A stretch of DNA of 64,000 bases from NCBI GenBank assembly GCA_002324875.1, contig NTJG01000001.1, forward strand, positions 186,001 through 250,000, read 5' to 3'. Shown here piece after piece: positions 37,870-47,429 of the stretch. This stretch comes from Lysobacteraceae bacterium NML93-0793 (GTDB taxonomy: Bacteria; Pseudomonadota; Gammaproteobacteria; Xanthomonadales; Xanthomonadaceae). The position numbers and the translations under genes were made by a program. Each line of letters opens with the position of its first letter. Positions within the stretch are counted from its first letter, which is position 1. The notes under the pieces are model-generated. The model ran no database searches, was not told where the DNA came from, and worked only from the letters and a program-made list of their open reading frames with translations.

Positions 37870-37996
37870 TTCCGCACGCGTCGCGCGCCGTGCACCGCGC
37901 GCGGCGCCCGCGATGCACTTCCGCGCCGCTGGTGCGCTCGGCGGCGCAGTAGTCGCAAGCCGTGCCGCCCGACGTGCACCGTTCGAGAACACCGCC

Positions 37997-38977
37997 ATGT
38001 CAGAGCCCACCATGACCGCCATCGCTATCCGCGGTGGCGCAGGCGCGGCCGATGCTCTCCATCCCGTGCAGGTGCCACGCCCCGTGCCGAAGACGGGCGA
38101 GGTGCTGATCCGCGTGCGCGCGGCGGGCGTCAACCGGCCCGACATCGTGCAGCGACTTGGCAAGTACCCGCCGCCGCCCGGGGCGCCGGCCACGCTGGGC
38201 CTCGAAGTGGCGGGCGAGATCGTGCACGGCGCCGGGCGCTGGAGGGACGGTGACCGCGTCTGTGCCCTGCTCGGCGGCGGCGGGTATGCCGAGTACGCGG
38301 TCGCCGATGCGCGCCACTTGCTGCCGATGCCCGAGGGCCTGGACTGGGTGCATGCGGCGGCGCTGCCCGAAACCGTGTTCACCGTCTACGCCAACGTCTT
38401 CGAGCACGGCGCGCTGCAACCGGGCGAATGGCTGCTGGTGCACGGAGCCACGTCCGGCATCGGCGTGGCTGCGATCCAGATGGCCAAGGCCGCCGGCGCG
38501 CATGTGATCGCGTGCAGCCGCGGCGCAGACAAGACCGCGCGCACGCAGGCGCTGGGCGCCGATGTCGCCGTGGATACGTCGACCGCGGACTTCGCGGCGA
38601 TCGCGAAGGCACACGGCGGCATCGACGTCGCCCTGGACATGGTTGGTGCGCCCACGTTCGCGCGCACGCTCGATGCGCTCAATCCGAGGGGCCGTATCGT
38701 CTACATCGCCGCGCTCGGCGGTCCGGTGCTGGAGGTGCCGGTGATGACGCTGATGCAGAGGCAGGCCGTGCTCACCGGCTCGACGCTGCGTCCGCGCAGC
38801 GCGGACGAGAAGGCGCGTCTCGCCATCGCGGTGGAGCGTGTGGTCTGGCCGTGGATCGCCGAGGGCCGGGTGAACGCAATCGTCGACCGCAGGTTTCCGC
38901 TGGCCGACGCCGCCGCAGCGCATGCGTATCTCGAAGCCGGTGCGCATGTCGGCAAGGTCGTGCTGGAAGTCGCATGA
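37997..38977 (+). CDS. NAD(P)H-quinone oxidoreductase, PIG3/zinc-independent MDR type
   Basis: 326 residues from ATG 37997. Medium-chain dehydrogenase without zinc ligands. The N-terminal GroES-like part has VRAAGVNRPDIVQRLGKYPPPPGAP and GLEVAGEIV. The Rossmann part has LLVHGATSGIGVAAIQMAKAAGAHVIA (GxxxGIG), NADPH-binding ACSRGADK and GGIDVALDMVGA. The sequence is close to the PIG3-type quinone reductases (quinone or enone reduction with NADPH). The stop overlaps the next gene (ATGA), so the two are co-translated. Confidence 0.92.
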   Translation: MSEPTMTAIAIRGGAGAADALHPVQVPRPVPKTGEVLIRVRAAGVNRPDIVQRLGKYPPPPGAPATLGLEVAGEIVHGAGRWRDGDRVCALLGGGGYAEYAVADARHLLPMPEGLDWVHAAALPETVFTVYANVFEHGALQPGEWLLVHGATSGIGVAAIQMAKAAGAHVIACSRGADKTARTQALGADVAVDTSTADFAAIAKAHGGIDVALDMVGAPTFARTLDALNPRGRIVYIAALGGPVLEVPVMTLMQRQAVLTGSTLRPRSADEKARLAIAVERVVWPWIAEGRVNAIVDRRFPLADAAAAHAYLEAGAHVGKVVLEVA

Positions 38978-39480
38978 GCGCATCGTCGCCCCGCTTCGAC
39001 ATCGGCGCCGTGCCGGCGCGCTGGATCACGCTCGATGACGACGTGATGGGTGGCCATTCGCGCAGCCGGGCGACGGTGCGCGATGGCGTATTGACGTTCT
39101 CCGGCACGACATCGCTCGAGGACAACGGCGGCTTCGCCTCGATCCGCGCACGCGGCACCTTCGATCTCACCGGCGCGCACGGACTGCGCCTGCGTGTCCG
39201 CGGCGACGGCCGTGCCTACCAGCTGCGCATCGCCACCGATGCGCGGCATCGCGGGTCGAATGTCTCGTGGCGCGGCGATTTCGAGGCCCCCGCAGGCACG
39301 TGGACGGAGGCGGTCGTCGTCTTCGAGCGGATGCGGCCCACGTATCGCGGCCGCGTGCTCGACGGCCCGGCACTCGCGCTGTCGAAGGTGGAGGAGATCG
39401 GCCTGCTGATCGGCGATGGTCGCGCGGGGGCGTTCGCCCTGGAGATCGCCGGGATCACGCCGGTGCCCAGCGCGGCCTGA
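38974..39480 (+). CDS. CIA30-family protein
   Basis: 168 residues from ATG 38974, which overlaps the preceding stop by 4 nt. Galactose-binding-like beta-sandwich of the CIA30 (NADH:ubiquinone oxidoreductase intermediate-associated) family. The motifs DDDVMGGHSRSRATV at the N-terminus, FSGTTSLEDNGGFASIR and GLRLRVRGDGRAYQLRI are the family hallmarks, and the C-terminal LSKVEEIGLLIGDGRAGAFALEIAGI completes the fold. Bacterial members are uncharacterised; coupling to a quinone reductase here suggests a redox-related task. Confidence 0.9.
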   Translation: MSASSPRFDIGAVPARWITLDDDVMGGHSRSRATVRDGVLTFSGTTSLEDNGGFASIRARGTFDLTGAHGLRLRVRGDGRAYQLRIATDARHRGSNVSWRGDFEAPAGTWTEAVVVFERMRPTYRGRVLDGPALALSKVEEIGLLIGDGRAGAFALEIAGITPVPSAA

Positions 39481-39614
39481 TGCCTGCCGGCGGGATGCGC
39501 GCATGCGGGCCGGTGCATGGACTGCAGCCGGGCATGTCCCGGATTCGCCGTGCATCACCCCTGGCCGACGCGGTGCGGTCCACGGTCGCAGCTCCGTTCG
39601 CTGGAGATTGCGCC

Positions 39615-39818
39615 ATGACACGCACGGAGACCGGAAACGAAGGCGCTTTTGCCGACCAGACCGCCGAGGGCCGCTCGGACCACAGTGAAGGCACCGGCAC
39701 GCCCGGCCAGGGCAGCGAATCCGTCGGCGCCGACGATGGCGATGGCGGGCACGACGCGGCGGGCTCGCCATCGCGTCAGGGTCCGGTGCCTGAGGGATCG
39801 GCGCGCGACGACGCGTGA
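39615..39818 (+). CDS. small hydrophilic Gly/Asp-rich protein
   Basis: 67 residues from ATG 39615 (MTRTETGNEGAFADQTAEGR). Almost entirely Gly, Asp, Ser, Glu and Thr, with no hydrophobic core, so probably disordered. The 'GRSDHSEGTGTPGQGSESVG' style resembles small stress-induced proteins of soil proteobacteria, but that is only an impression. GAGATTGCGCC upstream is a weak ribosome site. Confidence 0.45.
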   Translation: MTRTETGNEGAFADQTAEGRSDHSEGTGTPGQGSESVGADDGDGGHDAAGSPSRQGPVPEGSARDDA

Positions 39819-39954
39819 TGCCTGCGACCTGCCGCGCCCGTGGCGCGGCCGATGACACCGTCTCGCACAAGGAGATCGCACGCACGCGCAGGCTGTGCCG
39901 GACACACCGCGGCCTCGAGTCTCTCGACCCCGGCACCGCAGCCCTGCATCGCGG

Positions 39955-40290
39955 TCAGTCCGGCACGCCGTGCTGCGCGTACCAGTCCGCATAGGGCGTA
40001 TTCCGCACCAGGTAGCGGGTGTAGTCCTTCGCGCCGTCGGTCCACCACACCGGCCCACGTTCGCCGAGCGCGCGCTTGCTGACATCGACGGCATGCCGCG
40101 CGTCGGCGAGTGCCGCCGCATCCCCGGCGCGTTGCGCCGAGTGCACGGCGCGGCGCGCGTCCATCAGGGCATCGACAAGACGCTGGCGTTCGGCCTCGGG
40201 CAGCGATGGGTCGCTCGCACGCCACAGCCGTCCGCGCACGACCAGATAACGCTGGTCCGGTGTCTTCAGGGGCGCGGGCGTGTCGGGCAC
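39955..40290 (-). CDS. conserved protein of the type often labelled 'biopolymer transporter Tol'
   Basis: 111 residues from GTG 40290 (VPDTPAPLKTPDQRYLVVRG), with a longer GTG start at 40335 possible. Diagnostic stretches: DQRYLVVRGRLWRASDP, RLVDALMDARRAVHSAQRAGD and GERGPVWWTDGAKDYTRYLVRNTPYADWY. This is a small cytoplasmic protein whose common database label is not supported by any Tol motif. Function unknown. Confidence 0.7.
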   Translation of the reverse strand: MPDTPAPLKTPDQRYLVVRGRLWRASDPSLPEAERQRLVDALMDARRAVHSAQRAGDAAALADARHAVDVSKRALGERGPVWWTDGAKDYTRYLVRNTPYADWYAQHGVPD

Positions 40291-40425
40291 GTCACCAGTG
40301 TGGCAACGGCGCTGTGGAGGCGTTGCGGTGTGCACCGCACACAGGCTTCACGGGATGCGAAGGCGGAGGCCGCGAGCATCGGCCCCCCGGATCGCACATG
40401 CGATCGTTTTCCACGAGGTGCCCTG

Positions 40426-41034
40426 ATGCTGCCGTCCTGTTTCCCTGCGCCACGCGCGCTGGCGCGTGCGCTCGCCCCGATGTTCGCCGTGGTCGTGCTG
40501 GCCGCATGTGCCCCGGAGGCGGATGGCGCATCGAACGCCACCGGCGCGGAGACAGCCGCACCCGATATCGAGGCCGGAACTGCCGCACCCGATACGCCGG
40601 CAGTCGCATCCACGCCGGACGCACCGCAGGCGGCCGCCGGCACCGTGGGGGGTGACGGCTCGCCGATCACGCTCGACGTGCTTACGGCACAGGAACTCGG
40701 TGGCGCCGGTCTCGAAGGCGAGCTCGCGTGCAGTTTCTCCGAGCACGACGCGTCCGGCCCGCTGCTGCACGCGATGGGGGCCGTCGCGTCGGACGCGCCC
40801 GCGTTGGGCGTGGTCAAGGTGGCCGGTTACATCGAACCGATCCGTGCACCCGGCGGCTTCGACGGCATGACCCGGAATCCCGTGTTCACCGGTCAGGGCA
40901 AGACGATCCGCATCGTCGAGACCGGCGCGGCGACTGCAGGCGGCGAGTCGCCACCGCGACCGGCCACGTTGACGTACCTGCGCGCCGATGGCGCCAGCCG
41001 CACCTTCGACGGGCAGTGGCAGTGCGGTCCGTGA
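40426..41034 (+). CDS. putative lipoprotein, unknown function
   Basis: 202 residues from ATG 40426, preceded by CGAGGTG. The signal ends in VVVLAACAPEA (lipobox LAAC). A long Ala/Thr/Pro linker follows, then a domain with LTAQELGGAGLEGELACSFSEHDASGPLL and FDGQWQCGP, whose two Cys may pair in the periplasm. Function not recognised. Confidence 0.7.
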   Translation: MLPSCFPAPRALARALAPMFAVVVLAACAPEADGASNATGAETAAPDIEAGTAAPDTPAVASTPDAPQAAAGTVGGDGSPITLDVLTAQELGGAGLEGELACSFSEHDASGPLLHAMGAVASDAPALGVVKVAGYIEPIRAPGGFDGMTRNPVFTGQGKTIRIVETGAATAGGESPPRPATLTYLRADGASRTFDGQWQCGP

Positions 41035-41143
41035 GCGCACATCGCGCGCGCGCATGAACCTCGCACAGGACGCCTCGTGTGCCTCGTGGCGACCTGCGGT
41101 CCGACCGGCACGGTAACGCTGGCCGGCATCGCACGCGGCGATG

Positions 41144-41878
41144 TCAGCGTGCGGTCTTCACCGCACCGGCGCCGGGACCGGCGCCGAGTTCCGCGCCGGT
41201 GAGCGGATCGGCATCGGGCGCCGAGGCCGTACGCGCAGCGAAGGCCTCGACGGCCGCACGCTGGCGATCGGTCAGTCTCACGCTCGCCGAGCCGTCGCCG
41301 CCGTCGACCGCCGCCTGCGCGTCGCGATCCTCGACCCGTTCCCACAGCTCGCCGGAATTCCACGGGCCGCGCGCATCGCCCGGCTCGCCCTGGGACATGT
41401 CGAAGTAGACATCGGTGAATGCCGGATCGCCCGGCAGCTTGCCCGGCGGGAAATTCGGCTGCATCGCGTACAGCGCCTTCTCGAATGATTTCTGGTGCGC
41501 GACCTCGCGCGTCATCAGGAAGGTCAGCGCGTCCTTGATGCCGGGGTCGGTGGTGAGATTGATCAGACGCTCGTAGACCATCTTGGCGCGCGCTTCGGCG
41601 GCGATGTTCGAGCGCAGGTCCGCGGCCGGCTCGCCGATCGTGTCCACGTAGGCGGCCGACCACGGCACGCCACTGGAATTCACCAGCGCGGGCCCGTTGC
41701 CGTGGAGGATCGCCTGGGTCTGGCTGGTGCTGTTGCCGGTGAGATTGCGCATGTCCGCCATCTCGTCCATGCCTTCGGCGAGTTCACCCTTGGCGCCCTT
41801 GTTGAGCATGGTGATGATGGAGCGTGTATCGCGCGTTGCTCGGGTGGTGGACGCATCGCGTGATGCGGACACCTGCAA
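41144..41878 (-). pseudogene. manganese catalase, 5'-truncated
   Basis: From about 41821 down the reading frame is a Mn-catalase. It includes SIITMLNKGAKGELAEGMDEM, GVPWSAAYVDTIGEPAADLRSNIAAEARAKMVYERL and LTFLMTREVAHQKSFEKAL, with Glu and His ligands of the second helix pair, and FDMSQGEPGD. Normal members have about 85 more N-terminal residues with the first ligand set, replaced here by MQVSASRDASTTRATRDTR. Without the first Glu/His ligands the dimanganese site cannot form. So this is a deletion product or a misjoin, not a working catalase. Confidence 0.8.
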
Positions 41879-41970
41879 CGTGGAGGAATGTCGACGAGCT
41901 CATGCGGGTTTCGATCGACGTCGCCCACCTCGCAGGCGCCGCATACGCGGCGCCCGCGTGCAGCCGGGCA

Positions 41971-42510
41971 TCAGGGCCGCAGGCTGCCCTCGATGGAGTC
42001 GTCGAGCGTCTTGCCGATCGCCGCACCCACGACCATCTTGGTCGCGGCCACGAGGTCGCCGTGCTTGTTGTCCCAGTAGTAGCCCGAGGTCGGGGTCACC
42101 TTGATCACCGTGATCCGCGGGTCGTCCTGGCCGCCGGTGAACCAGGTCTTCATGATCGGGTTCCACAGCGCCTCGATGCGCGCGCGGTCGCGGCTGATCG
42201 TCGCGTGCCCGTCGAGCGCGAGAAAGCCCGAATGCTTGGAGCCCTGCATCAGCAGGCGAACGGCGGGATCGGCGTCGATCTCGGCGTTCTTGTGACTGTC
42301 GGACGCACTGAGAAACCACAGGGCGCCGGTCTCGTCGGCCTCCTGGATCGCCATCGGACGGGTGCCGCCGGTGTCGCTGCCCGGCATGGGCGTGGTGCAG
42401 AAGAAGCACGAGTCGGCATCGTCGGACAGCTCACGGATGCGCGCGACCGCGTCTGCGCCTGCGAGATGTTCGAGATTGTGTTCGGGCTGGTTGCGGTTGA
42501 TCGAGTCCAT
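41971..42510 (-). CDS. FMN-binding stress protein (pyridoxamine 5'-phosphate oxidase-like)
   Basis: 179 residues from ATG 42510. Split-barrel flavoprotein of the 'general stress protein 26' kind: CFFCTTPMPGSDTGGTRPMAIQEADETGALWFLSASDSHKNAEIDADPAVRLLMQ and GFLALDGHATISRDRARIEALW, with MKTWFTGGQDDP and YYWDNKHGDLVAATKM. The first stretch is the FMN phosphate site. Members respond to oxidative stress. It is the neighbour of the Mn-catalase gene on the same strand, a known pairing. Confidence 0.9.
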   Translation of the reverse strand: MDSINRNQPEHNLEHLAGADAVARIRELSDDADSCFFCTTPMPGSDTGGTRPMAIQEADETGALWFLSASDSHKNAEIDADPAVRLLMQGSKHSGFLALDGHATISRDRARIEALWNPIMKTWFTGGQDDPRITVIKVTPTSGYYWDNKHGDLVAATKMVVGAAIGKTLDDSIEGSLRP

Positions 42511-42585
42511 GCGCGTGTCCTTCGGTCGGGGAATTGGCGGAGCGTGGGCGCGGCCGGGTGATCCGCGCGTGACCCGGGCGATGCG

Positions 42586-43779
42586 TCAGCGCGACTGGCG
42601 CAGGCAGAAGGCCAGAATCAGCGCCGAGGCATCCGGCCCGCGACCGTCGGTGTGGCTGCCGGCGGGATCGCCGCCGCTCCAGGCGTGACCGGCGTCGTCG
42701 ATGACCAGGTGTTCGACCTGCACGTGCCCGTTCGGGTCGGCATAGCCGGTATGTGTTGCCGTGCGGCCATTGACGTACAGCGCGGCCGGCGCCAATGCAT
42801 GCAGCGGCGCTGCGCCCGGACGCTCGGCAATGGCGTCATCGACGATGGCGTGGCCGTTGTCGGCCTGCACCGTGCGGTCGGCGCTGCCGTGCACCACGAT
42901 CGTCGGCACGCGGGGCGCATCATCGAGGCGGACGGTGCGGGCCTTGCCCCGGCCCTGCATCGCCGCGAACGCGCCGGGCACGTCGACCGCCGCCGCGAAC
43001 GGAAGGCCCGAATGGGCGCCGACCGCGGCGAACACATCGGGATAGGTGCGGCCCAGGATCACTGCCATCGCGGCGCCCGCGGACAGGCCGGCGACGTAGA
43101 CGCGTCTCCGGTCCACGCGGTGTCGCGCGGCGATGTCATGCACGATGCCGGCGAGGATCGCGGGTTCGCCGCTGCCGCGCTGCTGGTCCTCGCGCCGGAA
43201 CCAGTTCCAGCAGCGCGAGCCGTTGTCGCGGCGGGTCTGTTCGGGGTAAGCGACCAGGACGCCGTGGGCATCGGCCAGTGCGTTCATCCGCGTGCCGGCC
43301 GCGAAATCCTCAGGTGACTGCGTGCAGCCGTGCAGCATCAGCAGCAGCGGCGCGCCGGCGTCGGCCTCGGGCGCCAGGCCGGGCGGCACGTAGAGCACGT
43401 AGCCGCGTGTGCCGGCGGCCCCTGCGTGGGTGAACTCGGTGGATGTGCCGCGTGCCGCAGGCCGGGGCGTCGGGCGTATCTCGGGCGGGAGCGGCGTGCG
43501 CGCAGGGCGTGCCGAAGGCGCGCGCGGTCTGACCGCGAGCCCGCGCGGTTCGACCGCGGACGCGCGCGTGCGCGGCGCAGAAGGGGCCCGTGCGTGGGCG
43601 GGGGAACGCCTGCCCGTGTCCAGGCCGGCGGCCGTCAACGCGCGCTCGATCGTGGACTGGATGTGTCGGGTGGTGACGCGGACCTGGGCGGCCGACGGGC
43701 GCAGCCGGGTCAACGCGGGAGTCGCGAACAGGGGGAGAGGGGCGCGGAAGCGCCGGGCCAGGGTCTTGAAGGGGTTCAC
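42586..43779 (-). CDS. PHB depolymerase-family esterase
   Basis: 397 residues from GTG 43779 (VNPFKTLARRFRAP). The first about 120 residues are basic and Ala/Pro-rich. The catalytic alpha/beta-hydrolase follows: RGYVLYVPPGLAP, LLLMLHGCTQSPEDFA (oxyanion HGCTQ), YVAGLSAGAAMA (nucleophile Ser in GLSAG), IVVHGSADRTV (Asp) and HLVIDDAGHAWSGG (His). This is the LpqC/poly(3-hydroxybutyrate) depolymerase type 2 or feruloyl esterase group. A weak GGAA ribosome site sits 7 nt before the GTG. No signal peptide is obvious. Confidence 0.88.
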   Translation of the reverse strand: MNPFKTLARRFRAPLPLFATPALTRLRPSAAQVRVTTRHIQSTIERALTAAGLDTGRRSPAHARAPSAPRTRASAVEPRGLAVRPRAPSARPARTPLPPEIRPTPRPAARGTSTEFTHAGAAGTRGYVLYVPPGLAPEADAGAPLLLMLHGCTQSPEDFAAGTRMNALADAHGVLVAYPEQTRRDNGSRCWNWFRREDQQRGSGEPAILAGIVHDIAARHRVDRRRVYVAGLSAGAAMAVILGRTYPDVFAAVGAHSGLPFAAAVDVPGAFAAMQGRGKARTVRLDDAPRVPTIVVHGSADRTVQADNGHAIVDDAIAERPGAAPLHALAPAALYVNGRTATHTGYADPNGHVQVEHLVIDDAGHAWSGGDPAGSHTDGRGPDASALILAFCLRQSR

Positions 43780-44239
43780 AGTGAATTCCAGGCGGGTGGG
43801 GGGACTCCGCCGCGGCAGCGTGACCCCCGCAGCGTGAGTGTGACGACGCCACCCGCGCCGACGGCCGCACAGGAATGAAGGTCTTGCACCCTCGTCCCAG
43901 CGCTGCGGAAGGCGATGACGATGGGGCGTCGGGTTCGGGGTTCGAAATGACCGCAACCGCAAAGAGGATCGACGGCGGATGCGTTCAGCCGAGCGTGGCC
44001 GGCTGCCTCAACGCGTCATCGTCGTTCCGATCGGGCGCATTGGGCCGCAACGGCATCGAGAAATGCCGACACGGGCAGAGAGGCGAGGACCTTCTGTCCT
44101 GTCGCAGCCGACGTGGGCAGGGCGAGCAACGCCGGCGAGTGGGGCGCCAGGCGACGGCATGGCCGGCGCTGCGGCGTGCGACCGCTCGGGTCACCACCGC
44201 CGCCGGAGGCCCGGGCCCCGGGGCCCGGGGTTCACGCGG
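43780..44239. other. intergenic region, nothing coding recognised
   Basis: 460 bp upstream of the esterase gene. A perfect GC palindrome (CCCGGGCCCCGGGGCCCGGG, about 44210-44230) lies at its right end and could end transcription of the small gene next to it. Confidence 0.4.
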
Positions 44240-44461
44240 TCAGGTCTCGCCGAAGCCGCGGCTGGACTGCGCGCCGAACGCCGGTGCGGGCTCGACGTCG
44301 ACGCTGTCGGCCAGCCGCACCGTGTCGCCGTGTGGGGCGGTCCGAGCACCGTCGTCGAGCTGCTGCGGTGCGGACGGGCCGGTCGGCGTCTTCTGGCGCT
44401 GCCAGGCGCGGTAGGCGACGTAGCTGAGGGCGCCGGCGGCGAAGATTCGGAACAGCTTCAT
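44240..44461 (-). CDS. small membrane-anchored protein
   Basis: 73 residues from ATG 44461. One N-terminal helix (KLFRIFAAGALSYVAYRAWQRQ) is followed by an acidic disordered tail ending SSRGFGET. Typical of small inner-membrane stress-related proteins in this group; no function can be assigned. Divergent from the EAL/GGDEF gene. Confidence 0.6.
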   Translation of the reverse strand: MKLFRIFAAGALSYVAYRAWQRQKTPTGPSAPQQLDDGARTAPHGDTVRLADSVDVEPAPAFGAQSSRGFGET

Positions 44462-44710
44462 GGGGCACTCGTGGGGATGTGGACGGGCGGCCAGAATGGA
44501 AGCGGCGCAGTGATCCGGACGTGACTCCATCCGCCGCCACCGATGCCGGTACCGGCACACCGCTCAAGAACCCCGGCGCCCGATCCGATAGAGAGGCAGG
44601 TCGGTTGCAGGCATGCCGTCGCCCGGTCGCGTCCGCGCGCCACCGGATGACGGGTGGCGCGGGTGCATCGATCAGTCGTACCGTCGCCGTATCCGGGTTG
44701 GCCAGACAGC

Positions 44711-47380
44711 ATGCGCACAGAGGAGACATCGCCGCAGGCCTCTTCGCCCGCGCCCCGCTCCGGGCGCAGGCGGCCGTCGGCCGGTCCGGGGGCGTGGCCG
44801 CCGTTGGCCTGGGCGGCGCTGGCGCTGGTGATCGGGCTGGTGGTCACGGCGATGCTGGGCCAGCGTGAACGCGAGGCGGCCCGGCTGCGCGCCGACACGC
44901 TGCACGCGTCGCTTGCCGACGCGGCCCAGCTGCGCCTGCGCGAGCCGCTCGATGCCGCTTCGATCGCCCTGCGCGCCATGCAGACGGTGTTCCTGTCCAA
45001 CGACGTGATGGACCAGGCGGATTTCGCGCGTTACCAGACCAATCTGCGGGCCGTGAACACCGTGCCCGGCTACCGGATCACGGGCTTTGCCCGTTACCGC
45101 CCGGCGAGCGCCGGCCAGCCGGCCTCCTATCGCTATGAGCTGGTCACGCCGCTCGAAGGCAACGTATCGGTGCTGGGCGTCGACGTCACTTCGCAACCGG
45201 CGAACCTGCGCGCGCTGCAGGTGGCCCGCGACAGCGACACGGTCGTGATGTCGGCGCCGTTCCGCCTCGCGCAGGTGCCGGCGCCCGGCACCGAGGCGCT
45301 CGGCGTCACGCTGCGGCTTCCGGTCTATTCGAAAGGTCCGGTGCCGGAGACGGTCGAGGCGCGGCGGGCGCGCGAGATCGGCGCACTGGCGATCAGCATG
45401 CAACTCGATCCCATGGTGCGCAGCGCGCTGCAGGGCCGGATTCTCGAGTTCCTGCATCTCGAGGTGCGCGATCTCGACGCGCAGGCGGACGACGGCATCG
45501 TGTTTCTGGGCGGTGCGCGCCCGGAGCACGACGGCGCGGTGCTGACCCGCGATCTCGCGTTCGGCGGCCGCCGCTGGGAGCTGCGCATGCAGCCGATCGC
45601 GGCGCATGTGGACGGCGAACGCGTCACCGCCACCCTGCTCGCCGGCACGGCGATCAGCGTGCTGCTGGCGCTGCTGCTGTGGTCGATCGCCAGCACGCAC
45701 CGTCGGGCGCTGGCGATGGGCCAGGGCATGAGCGCGCGCTTCAGCGAGAGCGAGGCGCGGTTCCGCACACTCAACGAACTGCTGCCGGTGCTGGTGCTGT
45801 CGGCCGACGGCGCGAGCGGGCGGATCACCTACGCCAACCAGGCCGCACGTCAGCGGCTCGGCGACATCGAAGGTAGTGCCTTGTCGGCGATGTTCGCCGA
45901 TCCCGACGTCCACGCGGCACTGCAGGACGCCGCACGCGACGGCGGCTGGGACGGCCGCGAGGTGGTGATGACGGGCCGGGATGCGCCGTTCTGGGCGCGG
46001 GTGTCGCTGGCACCGGTGATCGTCGACGGCGCGGCGCACCTGCTGCTCACCGCGACCGACATCACCGAGCATCGCGAGCTGACCGAGCGCCTGAGCTACC
46101 AGGCCTCGCACGATGCGCTGACCGAACTGTGCAACCGGCGCGAGTTCGAACAGCGCGTCATCCGTGCGCTCGCGCAGCAGATCGGCCAACCGGGCGCGCC
46201 GACGTTCGCGCTGCTGTATTTCGACCTCGACCAGTTCAAGGTGATCAACGACCTGTCCGGCCACATGGCCGGTGACCAGTTGTTGATCGAGCTGGTGATG
46301 GCGCTGCGCATGAAGATGCGCGAGGGCGATCTGCTGGCGCGTCTCGGCGGTGACGAGTTCGGCCTGCTGGCCTTCGACGTCGACGAGACCGCCGCACTGG
46401 CGCTGGCCGAACGGCTGCGGCGCTGCATCGACGCCGTGCGTTTCGTCTGGCACGGGCGCACGTATTCAGTCAGTGCCAGCATCGGCGTGGTCATGGCCGA
46501 CCGCGCCGGGCTGAGCCTGAAGGACGTGATGGCCTGGGCCGACAGCGCCTGCTACCAGGCCAAGGAGAACGGCCGCAACCGCGTGCACCTGTATCGCGAG
46601 GACGACGACAGCACCCGTCGCCACGGCGAGATGGAATGGGCCAACCGCCTGCGTGTGGCGATGGAGCAGGGCCGGCTGCTGCTCGATTACCAGGAGATCG
46701 TGCCGATCGACGACGCGCCCGGCACCGGTGCCCATGTCGAACTGCTGCTGCGGCTGCGCGATGAAGCCGGCCACGAAATCATGCCCGGCACCTTCCTGCC
46801 GGCCGCCGAGCGCTACGGTCTGATGCCGGCCGTGGACCGCTGGGTGATCGCCACTGCGGTCGCGCATTTCGCGCAGCTGCATCCCGACGGCGCCGCATTG
46901 CGGACCTGTGCGATCAACCTGTCCGGCGCCAGCATCGAAGACGACGATCTCGCCGATTTCGTCCTCGGCTGCATCGCCGAGCACGGCGTGCCGGCCGACC
47001 GCATCTGCCTGGAGATCACCGAAACCGTCGCCGTGCGCAGCCTGCTCAAGGTGGCCGGTGTGATCGAGCGGCTGCGCGCGGCCGGCTGCCGGATCGCGCT
47101 CGACGACTTCGGCGCGGGCATGTCCTCGTTCGGCTATCTGAAGAACCTGCCGGTCGACATCATCAAGATCGACGGCAGCTTCATCCGGGAACTCGGCAGC
47201 GATCCGATGAGCCGCACCATCGTCAGCGCGATCGTGCAGATCGGCCACCAGCGCGGGCTGGAAGTGGTGGCCGAATGGGTCGACGACATCCGCGTGCGCG
47301 AAGTGCTGGCCGAGCTCGGCGTCGATTACGGCCAGGGCTTCGCGCTGCACCGGCCGGAGCGGGTGCTGTTCCAGCGTTGA
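44711..47380 (+). CDS. CHASE-PAS-GGDEF-EAL c-di-GMP turnover protein
   Basis: 889 residues from ATG 44711. First membrane helix (LAWAALALVIGLVVTAML), a CHASE-type periplasmic domain (VNTVPGYRITGFARYRPA), a second helix (LLAGTAISVLLALLLWSIA) and a PAS (RFRTLNELLPVLVLSADG). GGDEF has an intact active site at 546-550. The EAL-type domain has ELLLR at 677-681, NLSGASIED, CLEITETVA, IALDDFGAGMSSFGYLKNLPVDIIKIDG and AEWVDD. The metal residues look complete apart from the first box, where EAL reads ELL. It makes and/or breaks c-di-GMP; which activity dominates is unknown. Confidence 0.93.
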   Translation: MRTEETSPQASSPAPRSGRRRPSAGPGAWPPLAWAALALVIGLVVTAMLGQREREAARLRADTLHASLADAAQLRLREPLDAASIALRAMQTVFLSNDVMDQADFARYQTNLRAVNTVPGYRITGFARYRPASAGQPASYRYELVTPLEGNVSVLGVDVTSQPANLRALQVARDSDTVVMSAPFRLAQVPAPGTEALGVTLRLPVYSKGPVPETVEARRAREIGALAISMQLDPMVRSALQGRILEFLHLEVRDLDAQADDGIVFLGGARPEHDGAVLTRDLAFGGRRWELRMQPIAAHVDGERVTATLLAGTAISVLLALLLWSIASTHRRALAMGQGMSARFSESEARFRTLNELLPVLVLSADGASGRITYANQAARQRLGDIEGSALSAMFADPDVHAALQDAARDGGWDGREVVMTGRDAPFWARVSLAPVIVDGAAHLLLTATDITEHRELTERLSYQASHDALTELCNRREFEQRVIRALAQQIGQPGAPTFALLYFDLDQFKVINDLSGHMAGDQLLIELVMALRMKMREGDLLARLGGDEFGLLAFDVDETAALALAERLRRCIDAVRFVWHGRTYSVSASIGVVMADRAGLSLKDVMAWADSACYQAKENGRNRVHLYREDDDSTRRHGEMEWANRLRVAMEQGRLLLDYQEIVPIDDAPGTGAHVELLLRLRDEAGHEIMPGTFLPAAERYGLMPAVDRWVIATAVAHFAQLHPDGAALRTCAINLSGASIEDDDLADFVLGCIAEHGVPADRICLEITETVAVRSLLKVAGVIERLRAAGCRIALDDFGAGMSSFGYLKNLPVDIIKIDGSFIRELGSDPMSRTIVSAIVQIGHQRGLEVVAEWVDDIRVREVLAELGVDYGQGFALHRPERVLFQR

Positions 47381-47429
47381 TCGGGCACGACATCGCGCAG
47401 GTGCGTGTGTGCCGTGCGGAACCGCCCGC

